Notes under the pieces: model-generated | The model's input: only the letters and a program-made list of their open reading frames with translations | What the model was told of the DNA's origin: nothing | Databases searched by the model: none | Made by a program: the position numbers and the translations under genes | Assembly: GCA_046483125.1 (NCBI GenBank) | Contig: JAWODU010000073.1 | Coordinates: 1 to 39,381 of the forward strand | DNA length: 39,381 nucleotides | Direction of reading: 5' to 3' | Source: JAWODU01 sp046483125 | GTDB taxonomy: Bacteria; Verrucomicrobiota; Kiritimatiellia; UBA8416; JAWODU01 | In this document: positions 1 to 6,527 of the stretch, piece after piece | How the letters are laid out: each line of letters begins with the position of its first letter | Position numbering within the stretch: position 1 is the first letter of the stretch

Positions 1-190
1 CGCGGTCTCTGGCGAGACCGCGGGGGGGGATCTACCGCTTTGACTGTCACCCGTAACATGGCTCCAGCAGAAACCGTGCAGATCCAGGGGGACGTCAGTA
101 GCGGCTAACGTGCGGACCATTGAGGACAATGACCGCAGGCAATTCGGAGGAAAGGGCGTCCCGCTTCAGCTATACAACCGACGCCCTACA
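1..190. other. stem-loop-rich region without a recognised gene
   Basis: No convincing coding frame lies before the stop of the Dph6-like gene at 261. Several helices can be drawn: a perfect 9-bp stem 1-9/14-22 with a 4-nt loop, followed by a run of G; 35-39 with 100-104, extended by 43-46 with 96-99; a long hairpin 111-137 (TGCGG and CATTG arms around AGGA); and GGGCGTC 154-160 with GACGCCC 180-186. This could be the end of a structured RNA whose other part lies outside the window, or decayed repeat sequence. I could not match it to tmRNA, RNase P, SRP or a known riboswitch by eye. Confidence 0.3.
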
Positions 191-260
191 CGCTTGCTAC
201 CATCGGGAATCTTGGCGAAAAACGAACGTCCAGAATCAACGACGTTTGACGAACTCGTGT

Positions 261-959
261 CTACGCTTGTGATTGTATGTCTGAATCATCCGGCGAGACG
301 GCGGAAACGTCCAAAAAACAATAACCATCTCGGAGAGTCTGATCGCCTGCCACAGCATGTACCGGAGAGGAAAAGACAGGCCCGTCCGTAACCATTGTGT
401 GGTATTCGCCTGCCTCGCCCGAGGCATCGATGCCAGCATTCTCAATATCCTTGATCGTATTCTCGTTAAGTATCCTGCCCAGGAATGACTTATCCAACGT
501 GCCTTCTTTGACAGAGATAATTGTCGCCTTAAAACCGAGCCCGAGAAACTCGTTGAGCAAGCCCCGTCGATTTTTCTGCCACAGTGGATGACAGGCTCGC
601 ATATCTACAGTGGAACATACTCGCTCACACCACTGACGATGAGCGTCCAAATCAATGTCGCCGAAAATGCCTGTCTCAATCCCTTCCTGTTTGAATTCGC
701 TCAGAAGAGAGATAAATGTCTGCTCATAATCGTCCCACGATGTGGAGCGAACAACAAGGGGGATTGACAAGGATTGAGACTGCTGTTGAATCAAGGCAAG
801 GGGAAGGCCGTGAGACCTGGACCTTTTGTCGTCTTCTGTCAGCATCGTGAGAAGGTGCTGCGGCCTGCCGCCGTTCTGCATAGCGTGATAAAGGGCAAGA
901 CATGAATCCTTGCCTCCGCTCCATGAGCAGAAGAATGGAGTATTCTCAATCGATCCCAT
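261..959 (-). CDS. Dph6-like ATP pyrophosphatase (adenine nucleotide alpha-hydrolase family)
   Basis: The 232-residue protein belongs to the PP-loop ATPase superfamily, in the branch that contains diphthamide synthase Dph6 and MJ0570-type proteins. The N-terminus carries the PP-loop SGGKDS (about residues 14-19) that binds ATP and adenylates a substrate carbonyl. The C-terminal part has GEAGEYHTMVTDGP, close to the GExGEYET signature of Dph6. Archaeal and eukaryotic Dph6 amidates diphthine on EF2. Bacteria do not make diphthamide on EF-G, so the substrate here is unknown. The start at 959 has GGAAAG about eight bases upstream. The length is normal for the single-domain family. It is transcribed away from the tRNA/GIY-YIG region and no partner gene is visible. 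Confidence 0.85.
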   Translation of the reverse strand: MGSIENTPFFCSWSGGKDSCLALYHAMQNGGRPQHLLTMLTEDDKRSRSHGLPLALIQQQSQSLSIPLVVRSTSWDDYEQTFISLLSEFKQEGIETGIFGDIDLDAHRQWCERVCSTVDMRACHPLWQKNRRGLLNEFLGLGFKATIISVKEGTLDKSFLGRILNENTIKDIENAGIDASGEAGEYHTMVTDGPVFSSPVHAVAGDQTLRDGYCFLDVSAVSPDDSDIQSQA

Positions 960-1184
960 AGTCTGCTTTCCGTTGCCACATATTTACAACCCTCGCCTCA
1001 ACACCGGCACACGCTTTGAGCCTTTGTGGAAGACATGCTTGCGTCTTTTCGCGGCATGTATTCTCTGAATCATGGTTTGGCGGTTGTTGAGTTTTCTCAT
1101 GGAAGCTATCTTTTTTTGCCACCACCAGCGCGTTTTACGATGTGACCGGTTGACGGAGGCTGTGAAAGCCTACACGGACGATTT

Positions 1185-1433
1185 TCATCTTTTCCTGAAT
1201 CGGGATTTCAGCCACTCTCGGCCTGCACGGGATTTAAGGTGTTTTTCGCGGATCCGCGCTTCGGGATAGGTCTCATAACTTTCCCGCAAAACTTCAGACC
1301 AGGGACCTTTGCCGCGAGTCCCCAGGCTTTGATTGCGGTTGTGTTGACGGGTGCGCTTTTTTGTGAACTTGCTGATACCAACATAGAAAGAGCCAGCGGC
1401 ATCACTGCGGAGAACATAGACGTGAACGGCCAT
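1185..1433 (-). CDS. small GIY-YIG endonuclease (YhbQ/UPF0213-like)
   Basis: This 82-residue protein is a stand-alone GIY-YIG nuclease domain. The first beta strand has VYVLRS (GIY position) and SFYVGIS (YIG position), followed by an Arg-rich helix RTRQHN carrying the candidate catalytic Arg, and AxxREKHLKS with Glu63 as the candidate metal-binding residue. The frame is open upstream to 1568, but those 45 extra residues would be translated from tRNA-Asp and from a palindrome-interrupted tRNA fragment. I therefore start at ATG 1433, within GTTGTGATGG, where the ribosome site is weak. The gene lies directly 3' of tRNA-Asp on the same strand, so it may be co-transcribed with it. Relatives cleave DNA; a role in moving or maintaining the neighbouring palindromes is conjecture. 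Confidence 0.8.
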   Translation of the reverse strand: MAVHVYVLRSDAAGSFYVGISKFTKKRTRQHNRNQSLGTRGKGPWSEVLRESYETYPEARIREKHLKSRAGREWLKSRFRKR

Positions 1434-1468
1434 CACAACATCCCGTCGGGATAGTGGGGGCGACGGGA

Positions 1469-1487
1469 TCCGCCTCCGGCGGACAAG
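1469..1487 (-). repeat. 19-nt palindromic insert in tRNA fragment (T-loop site)
   Basis: Plus-strand core TCCGCCTCCGGCGGA (1469-1483) is a 6-bp inverted repeat around three bases, followed by CAAG. Removing it restores the tRNA-Asp T-loop/T-stem sequence. The arms TCCGCC/GGCGGA equal those of the insert at 1658-1676, which differs only in the loop. Confidence 0.85.
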
Positions 1488-1494
1488 CTCGAAC

Positions 1495-1513
1495 CTCGCC
1501 CGCCAAAGGCGGG
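1495..1513 (-). repeat. 19-nt palindromic insert in tRNA fragment (T-stem site)
   Basis: The core CCCGCCAAAGGCGGG (1499-1513) is a 6-bp inverted repeat with an AAA loop. It sits at the same tRNA position as the insert 1684-1704, but with a different loop and CTCG instead of TTTA as flank. Different sequence at one shared site suggests either conversion or loop drift under a pairing constraint. Confidence 0.8.
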
Positions 1514-1538
1514 CCGCAACAACTGCACACCATGAAAA

Positions 1539-1612
1539 CGGGAGCGACGGGACTCGAACCCGCAACAACCAGATCGACAGTCTGGGACTCTAACCAATTG
1601 AGCTACGCCCCC
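1539..1612 (-). tRNA. tRNA-Asp (anticodon GTC)
   Basis: The minus strand folds as a complete cloverleaf. The acceptor stem is GGGGGCG/CGCTCCC with one G-U pair, followed by discriminator G73. The D arm is GCTC...GAGT with GG in the loop. The anticodon stem is CCAGA/TCTGG around loop CTGTCGA, giving anticodon GTC (Asp). The variable loop is five bases and the T arm GCGGG-TTCGAGT-CCCGT. CCA is not encoded. G73 and GTC both agree with tRNA-Asp. This is the only uninterrupted copy of three tRNA-Asp-derived sequences in a 340-bp stretch. Confidence 0.95.
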
Positions 1613-1657
1613 GTGTTTTAAGCTATTCTTTCCTTCCCCGTCTTACGAGCGACGGGA

Positions 1658-1676
1658 TCCGCCTTCGGCGGACAAG
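1658..1676 (-). repeat. palindromic insert 1 of tRNA copy (T-loop)
   Basis: The core TCCGCCTTCGGCGGA (1658-1672) is followed by CAAG. Six-base arms flank a three-base loop. It is inserted at the same site as 1469-1487 and carries the same CAAG flank. Confidence 0.85.
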
Positions 1677-1683
1677 CTCGAAC

Positions 1684-1704
1684 TTTACCCCGCCGGAGGC
1701 GGGG
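1684..1704 (-). repeat. palindromic insert 2 of tRNA copy (T-stem)
   Basis: TTTA precedes a 7-bp inverted repeat, CCCCGCC-GGA-GGCGGGG (1688-1704). The TTTA flank recurs at the insert 1759-1777 and, in reverse complement, at 1734-1752. Confidence 0.85.
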
Positions 1705-1733
1705 CCGCAACAACCAGATCGACAGTCTGGGAC

Positions 1734-1752
1734 CCGCCTCCGGCGGGTAAAC
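1734..1752 (-). repeat. palindromic insert 3 of tRNA copy (D arm/anticodon arm junction)
   Basis: The core is CCGCCTCCGGCGG with a flanking TAAA on the plus strand, the opposite orientation from the TTTA of inserts 2 and 4. With the preceding C from tRNA sequence the arms become CCCGCC/GGCGGG. Confidence 0.85.
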
Positions 1753-1758
1753 TCTAAC

Positions 1759-1777
1759 TTTATCCGCCTCCGGCGGA
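1759..1777 (-). repeat. palindromic insert 4 of tRNA copy (D-loop)
   Basis: TTTA precedes TCCGCCTCCGGCGGA (1763-1777). Removal rejoins the D-loop exactly, between the two conserved G residues of the tRNA. Confidence 0.85.
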
Positions 1778-1968
1778 CAATTGAGCTACGCCCCCGTGTG
1801 GGAATGGATAATGCTTACTTGGTGAGTCATGAATGCGCAAGAAAAAAAGCGGTTAGATTGTCTGGACTCTTTCAACAATGCCTGCAAATACCTGCAAGTG
1901 TATCTGCCGCATTCGGCATTTTGGGGCAGGATGGGTTCCACTGTCAACTTTGCAACGCAAAGCGCATA

Positions 1969-2943
1969 TCAGAGGATCTTCAGCTTCGGCAGGTCCTGGA
2001 TGTCCACGGCGCCCGCCGGACGTCCCGAATCATCCACGACAATCAGGTCGTCAACTTTGTGCTTCTGAAATATATACAGTGCGTCGACGGCAAGCTCGTC
2101 CGCTTTCACGGTCAGGGGGTTCTTTGTCATCACCTCGCGAATCGGCATATCCAGCAACTCTCGCTTCTCGGCAATATTTCTCCTGAGATCACCGTCCGTG
2201 AAAATGCCGAGCAGTTTCCCTTCTTTGTCGACAACGCACGCCGAACCGGACCTGGCCCGGGTCATGGCTACCAGGGCGTCTTTTACCTTCGCGGATTCTT
2301 CCACGCCGGCAAGCCTTTCCCCCGAACGCATTATATCGGATACGCGCAGAAGCAGACTTCTGCCGATCGCGCCGCCCGGGTGAAGCTTGGCGTAATCCTC
2401 CCGCTTGAACCCGCGTTCCTGCAGTAGAACCATCGCCAGAGCATCGCCCACGGCCAGCATGGCCGTGGTGCTGGCGGTAGGCGCCATGTTGAACGGACAC
2501 GCTTCGCGGTCCACGGCCACTGACACGACAACGTCGCTGTTTGAGGCCAGCGAGCCCTCGGGTTCGCCCGTTATAGATGCTATCGGAACACCCATTCTCC
2601 TGATAAGCGGAACAAGTTTGAGAATTTCCTCGGACTCGCCGCTGTAACTGAGCGCCAGCAGGACATCCTGCTCACCGATGACCCCGAGATCACCGTGCAT
2701 GGCCTGCATCGGATTGAGAACGGTACTCGTGGCGCCGGTGCTGGCAAAAGTTGCCGATATCTTTTCGCCTATATGCAGGCTTTTACCCACGCCGGTTACC
2801 ACAATCTTGCCTCCGGAATCCAGCGAGGCAAGAATTATTTCCACCGCACGGTCCAAGCCTTCGCCCAGGCTCTCTTTCACTTTTTCAAGAGCCCGTATTT
2901 CCAGGTCTATAACCTCCCGGGCCCTTTTTCTGCCGTTTGCCAT
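1969..2943 (-). CDS. kdsD: D-arabinose-5-phosphate isomerase, KpsF/GutQ family
   Basis: The 324-residue protein has the standard architecture of the family that interconverts ribulose-5-phosphate and arabinose-5-phosphate, the first step to KDO for lipopolysaccharide. An N-terminal SIS sugar-isomerase domain (about residues 40-175, with GVGKSLHIG and LALSYSGES) is followed by two CBS domains (about 205-262 and 270-324). GTG at 2961 would make a 4-base GTGA overlap with the cstA stop. ATG at 2943 has AAGGCGG upstream and fits the family start better; both are possible. The gene lies directly downstream of cstA, so the two are probably one transcript although their functions are unrelated. Confidence 0.9.
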   Translation of the reverse strand: MANGRKRAREVIDLEIRALEKVKESLGEGLDRAVEIILASLDSGGKIVVTGVGKSLHIGEKISATFASTGATSTVLNPMQAMHGDLGVIGEQDVLLALSYSGESEEILKLVPLIRRMGVPIASITGEPEGSLASNSDVVVSVAVDREACPFNMAPTASTTAMLAVGDALAMVLLQERGFKREDYAKLHPGGAIGRSLLLRVSDIMRSGERLAGVEESAKVKDALVAMTRARSGSACVVDKEGKLLGIFTDGDLRRNIAEKRELLDMPIREVMTKNPLTVKADELAVDALYIFQKHKVDDLIVVDDSGRPAGAVDIQDLPKLKIL

Positions 2944-2957
2944 TCCGATTCCGCCTT

Positions 2958-4850
2958 TCACGTTGCCGTAGTCCGCTCACCCGCCTTTTTGCCGGCGGCG
3001 ACAAAAACCACGACGCTCCGGCCGAAAATAAACAAAGCTAGAATCATAAGCACAATTGACACGGAAGCCAGCATAACTTTGGGCTCTTCGGAAGTGATAA
3101 AGCCGTGTGCCTGATAAACCAGGGCTGCCATGGTCGTTACGAGCATTATAAAACCGGGAACCGCCGTAAAAACCGACCTTCTCCCGTGAGTCAACAGGTA
3201 AACGCTGGTGACAATGAGAACGAGGCTGGCAATGAGCTGGTTGGCCGAACCGAATATGGGCCATATTGCCCGCCAGTTGCCCAGGGCGAGCGCGCCCGCC
3301 GCAATCCCCACCAGGAGCGTCGCCAGATATTTGTTCCTCAGCGGTTTAATGCGAAAAGACTCGCCCAGAAGCTCGGTGCAGACGTAACGTGTAATTCTGG
3401 TAGCCGTATCGAGTGTTGTCATAACAAAAGTCTTGAGCATGGTTATGCCAACGAGCGTCCCGTAACCGAAAAGAAGATTCCGGGTTATCGTACCGTAACC
3501 TCTCCCGAACGCCTTGATCCACCCCCCGCGTTTGAACACTTCCTGGTAGACTTCGCCGTCGGCCCCGGCGGGAACCTTCAGCCAGTACAGTCCCGCGGTC
3601 ACGGCCACCACTGCCAACACCGCCAGCGCGCATTCCATTATCATTCCGCCGTACCCGATCCGGCGCGCGTCCCCCATGCGGGCCAACTGCTTGGAAGTCG
3701 TGCCGCTTGCCACCAGGCTGTGAAACCCGGATATAGCGCCGCACGCGATGACAACAAAAAGCATCGGCCAGAGCCATCCCTGAGCCGTGTCAAACTTTAC
3801 AAAAGGCGGCGCGTTGACGGATGGATGCGTCAGAATCAAACCGCCGAAGCCGAGCGCCATGCCTATAAACAGCACGCCCGCGGCGAGGTGGTCCCGGGGC
3901 TGGAGAAGAACCGTCACCGGTGTTACGGAAGCCAGGAGACCGTACACAAGCAGTATGACAATCCACCACTTGTCCGGGTGCTCGATATTCGCGAGTTCAT
4001 ACACGTTGCGACCCACGGTAATCTCTTCACCGTCTGCCGCGGACTCCCTGTCGCCTTCCTCATACCGCACACTGATACTGCTTCCGGCGCCGGTCTGTAT
4101 GACGTCGTTGCCGTAAACCGGAGAATCAACTGCAAGCTCCCTTTCTTCTCCGCCTTCCCCCAGCGCGCTCGCGTTCCCCTCAAGTTGAATCACTTCACCG
4201 ACACGGCACGGGGCCAGGCTGAGAGGAAAGTGGTAACCGGCCCATATCAGTCCGGCCAGAAGGACCAGTCCCGCAATGGAGCACGCGGCCGTGTTCCACT
4301 TGAGCCTGTACATCATTGTGCCCACAAGCATAGCCACAAGAACCAGGCCGAACGTCGGAATAACAACCTTGGGCGTTGTTGCCAGTGTTTTCCCGGCGAC
4401 CGCCGCAAAAACCGCCACCACGAGAATCATGGCAAGAAGCACAAACAGGCTGAAGACAACCCTGGCGCTCCTGCCCAGGACCGATTCCGTAATCGAGGCT
4501 ATTGAAACTCCCTTGTGTTTCGCCGAAAGCGTAAGCGCCGTAAAATCGTGTACCGCGCCGAACAGAATGCCCCCGGCGACAATCCACACCAGAGCGGGAA
4601 GCCATCCCCAGTAAAGACACGCTATGACCGGGCCTATAATCGGGGCGGCGCCCGCGATCGAGGCGAAATGATGGCCGAAAAGGATGGTCCAGTGCCTGGC
4701 GGGCACGTAGTCCACTCCGTCGTTCATCTCCACGGCCGGGGTCTTCTCGGAAGGGTCCAGGCCGATCCATTTCGCGATCCTTGGACTGTAAAACAGGTAG
4801 CCGACTGTCAGCGCCGCCAGAGGTACGGCGGCAAGGATTATCGAGCCCAT
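2958..4850 (-). CDS. cstA: CstA family carbon-starvation transporter with FecR-like insertion
   Basis: The 630-residue inner-membrane protein has many hydrophobic segments and CstA signatures, including HFASIAGAAPIIGP (60-73), the HDF motif near 101 and LLQPRDHL (315-322). Enterobacterial CstA and BtsT take up pyruvate, and CstA has also been linked to peptide uptake. Here transport of pyruvate or a similar acid is inferred. Residues about 215-290 form a hydrophilic segment between two membrane helices. Its pattern resembles a FecR domain (V-x-LEGNA, then YGNDVIQTGAGSSISVRYEEG, then a short strand), which is not a normal part of CstA. The ATG at 4850 has a strong GGAGGAG site 5-11 bases upstream. 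The kdsD gene follows without a gap. Confidence 0.9.
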   Translation of the reverse strand: MGSIILAAVPLAALTVGYLFYSPRIAKWIGLDPSEKTPAVEMNDGVDYVPARHWTILFGHHFASIAGAAPIIGPVIACLYWGWLPALVWIVAGGILFGAVHDFTALTLSAKHKGVSIASITESVLGRSARVVFSLFVLLAMILVVAVFAAVAGKTLATTPKVVIPTFGLVLVAMLVGTMMYRLKWNTAACSIAGLVLLAGLIWAGYHFPLSLAPCRVGEVIQLEGNASALGEGGEERELAVDSPVYGNDVIQTGAGSSISVRYEEGDRESAADGEEITVGRNVYELANIEHPDKWWIVILLVYGLLASVTPVTVLLQPRDHLAAGVLFIGMALGFGGLILTHPSVNAPPFVKFDTAQGWLWPMLFVVIACGAISGFHSLVASGTTSKQLARMGDARRIGYGGMIMECALAVLAVVAVTAGLYWLKVPAGADGEVYQEVFKRGGWIKAFGRGYGTITRNLLFGYGTLVGITMLKTFVMTTLDTATRITRYVCTELLGESFRIKPLRNKYLATLLVGIAAGALALGNWRAIWPIFGSANQLIASLVLIVTSVYLLTHGRRSVFTAVPGFIMLVTTMAALVYQAHGFITSEEPKVMLASVSIVLMILALFIFGRSVVVFVAAGKKAGERTTAT

Positions 4851-4995
4851 GGGTACTCCTCCGTAAACAACCGATGCTACAGACTACTCCTCATCCAGTG
4901 CGAATTCAATAATAATCCCGCAACCCAGAGGTATATAGAGGCCGGAGGGAGAGAAACACCTAGTCAGCACACTTAGTCCCTACACCTGGCCCCTC

Positions 4996-5082
4996 TACTC
5001 CCCAGCTCCCCTTGCATCGCGGATAAGCGGCGCTGCAGTACCTCCAGTACGCCGCCAGCGATGCGGGCTGTTGCGTCACGCA
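4996..5082 (-). repeat. palindromic intergenic repeat, copy A
   Basis: The reverse complement of this stretch matches 28080-28160 over about 80 bases with small gaps. The core 5014-5064 folds as a hairpin: outer arms GCATCGC/GCGATGC, inner arms GGCGGCG/CGCCGC, and a small inner GTAC...GTAC stem. The outer arms are identical in both copies while the loops differ. It lies in the 414-bp gap between cstA and the NDK-like gene, which otherwise shows no gene. Confidence 0.75.
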
Positions 5083-5264
5083 TTTCGCTTCCGCACCACG
5101 GCCTGCGTGGCGTGGGCAAAGGGCACAAGCGGAGCTCGGGAAACCGGCGAAACCGATGGGACACGGATAACTTACTTTTCCCTGTACAAAGCTTCTTCGT
5201 CTGCCATAATGCGTCGGAACAGGATTTGTTCGGGCACTGTGCGCGTAGCACCCGGGAGACCGTT

Positions 5265-6527
5265 ATGGATAAGGAACTGGCTTTTGTATTGATCAACCCG
5301 TACACGATCGCGAAGTCGCGTACCGGCGGCGTAATCGCCAGGTACATATGCCGGAGCGACCTCTCGCTCGTGGCCGCGCGAATGTACGGACCCTGCCGTA
5401 AGCTGGTCGATGAATACAGCGAACTTATCCGCAACGCCAAAACCGACGACCCGCAGACCACCCGTCTGATAGCCGATTATATTCGTGATTCCTACGCGCC
5501 GGACCCGTCAACGGGCAAACCCCAGCGCGTGATGCTCCTGCTGTTCGAGGGTGAGGACGCGGTCAGAAAAATATGGAAAGTAACCGGCAGTGCGACCCTG
5601 CGGTGGGGAAGCGGCGAAACTATAAGAGACACTTACGGAGATTATATCACGGATAAAGACGGCAATGTTCAATACTTTGAGCCGGCCGTGCTGGTCGGGC
5701 CCACGAAAAAGCGTACGGCGGCGACTCTGAAACTCTGGGCCCGGCATTCGAAAACAGACGGAGGAATAATAGATTCGGCTATCGACGTGCCCGCGGAAAA
5801 AAACACGGAAAAGACCCTTGTGTTGATTAAGCCGGACAATTTCCGGTTTCCCAGCGCCAGGCCCGGAAACATAATCGACTTCTTATCGTCTTCGGGTCTG
5901 CGGATCGTGGCCGTGAAAAAACTTACCATGACGGTCGCGCAGGCGGAAAATTTCTACGGACCGGTCCGCGAATCCCTCAAACGCAAATTCGCCGAGAACG
6001 GAGCAGAAAGAGCAGCAGGCGCTCTTTCTAGGGAATTCGGGTTTTCGGTGCCTCAGCAGTCGGTTGAAACCATATGCGAGAGCCTCGGACCTGTTTTTGC
6101 CCAGTCGCAGTTTGAAGACATCGTTGAATTCATGGCCGGATGCAAGCCGTCCGAGTGCACGGAACATGAAAAACCCCAGACCGGAAAGGGTGAATGCCTT
6201 GCGCTTGTTTACGAAGGGGCCGATGCCGTAAACATCATACGCAACATCGTCGGTATGACCGACCCCAGCAGAGCCAGGCCCGGGTCCGTGAGACGTGAAT
6301 TCGGAAGCGATGTAATGGTTAACGCCGCCCACGCCTCCGATTCCATTGAAAACGCCGTCAGGGAAATGAATATTATAAATATAACTGAAGACGGCATAGA
6401 ACCGCTTGTCAGCGGTTACTACGGGAAAAAAATCACTCAGGCAACCCCTATTGGCAGGTTCATGCACCGTTTCCGGTCCTCGATTATAAACAGGTTAAGA
6501 CAGGGATGGCAGTCCGTAAAAGCATAA
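5265..6527 (+). CDS. tandem nucleoside diphosphate kinase-like protein
   Basis: The 420-residue protein contains two NDK-fold domains. The second (from about 183, KTLVLIKPDNF) keeps the family landmarks RPGSVRREFG and NAAHASDS, where His356 is the phosphate-accepting histidine, normally in NxxHGSDS. The first (about 5-180, FVLINPYTIAKSR) keeps recognisable parts of the fold (VMLLLFEGEDAV, SGETIRDTYGDY) but has no histidine at the matching position, so it is probably inactive. Bacterial NDK is usually a single domain of about 140-150 residues. The usual activity is phosphate exchange between nucleoside tri- and diphosphates; with A for G after the His, activity here is likely but unproven. ATG 5265 has GGGAG about nine bases upstream, and upstream in-frame sequence is repeat-derived. 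The end overlaps the aminotransferase gene by 22 bases. Confidence 0.75.
   Translation: MDKELAFVLINPYTIAKSRTGGVIARYICRSDLSLVAARMYGPCRKLVDEYSELIRNAKTDDPQTTRLIADYIRDSYAPDPSTGKPQRVMLLLFEGEDAVRKIWKVTGSATLRWGSGETIRDTYGDYITDKDGNVQYFEPAVLVGPTKKRTAATLKLWARHSKTDGGIIDSAIDVPAEKNTEKTLVLIKPDNFRFPSARPGNIIDFLSSSGLRIVAVKKLTMTVAQAENFYGPVRESLKRKFAENGAERAAGALSREFGFSVPQQSVETICESLGPVFAQSQFEDIVEFMAGCKPSECTEHEKPQTGKGECLALVYEGADAVNIIRNIVGMTDPSRARPGSVRREFGSDVMVNAAHASDSIENAVREMNIINITEDGIEPLVSGYYGKKITQATPIGRFMHRFRSSIINRLRQGWQSVKA

Larger units (their letters stand above)
1456..1523 (-). pseudogene. 3' fragment of tRNA-Asp with two palindromic inserts
   Basis: Read on the minus strand, this is the T-arm and 3' acceptor part of the intact tRNA-Asp at 1539-1612, interrupted twice. 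With 1469-1487 and 1495-1513 removed, the rest matches the tRNA from the variable loop to the acceptor strand with one mismatch. The insert sites are the same two T-arm positions used in the full-length copy at 1645-1795. It lies between the intact tRNA and the GIY-YIG gene and cannot itself fold as a tRNA. Confidence 0.8.
1645..1795 (-). pseudogene. full-length tRNA-Asp copy interrupted by four palindromic inserts
   Basis: Read on the minus strand from 1795, the sequence follows tRNA-Asp (1539-1612) from the 5' acceptor strand to the 3' acceptor strand, but four 19-21 nt palindromes interrupt it. They fall in the D-loop (between the two conserved G), at the junction of D arm and anticodon arm, near the 3' end of the 5' T-stem strand, and in the T-loop. 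The anticodon arm and GTC anticodon are untouched. Outside the inserts the copy is nearly identical to the intact gene, except that the 3' acceptor strand reads CGCTCGT, which breaks one pair. It is either a dead copy riddled with mobile palindromes or, less likely, an RNA needing excision. Nothing in the sequence decides between these, but the intact gene next to it makes a dead copy the simpler reading. Confidence 0.8.

Noticed and set aside
1434..1568. 45-residue N-terminal extension of the GIY-YIG protein
   Set aside because: It would be translated from the tRNA-Asp 3' end and the palindrome-interrupted tRNA fragment; the family domain begins at the ATG at 1433.
3105..4505. 466-codon open frame opposite cstA
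   Set aside because: Antisense shadow of a GC-rich gene; product rich in Arg, Gly, His and Gln with no family pattern, whereas the minus strand gives clear CstA motifs.
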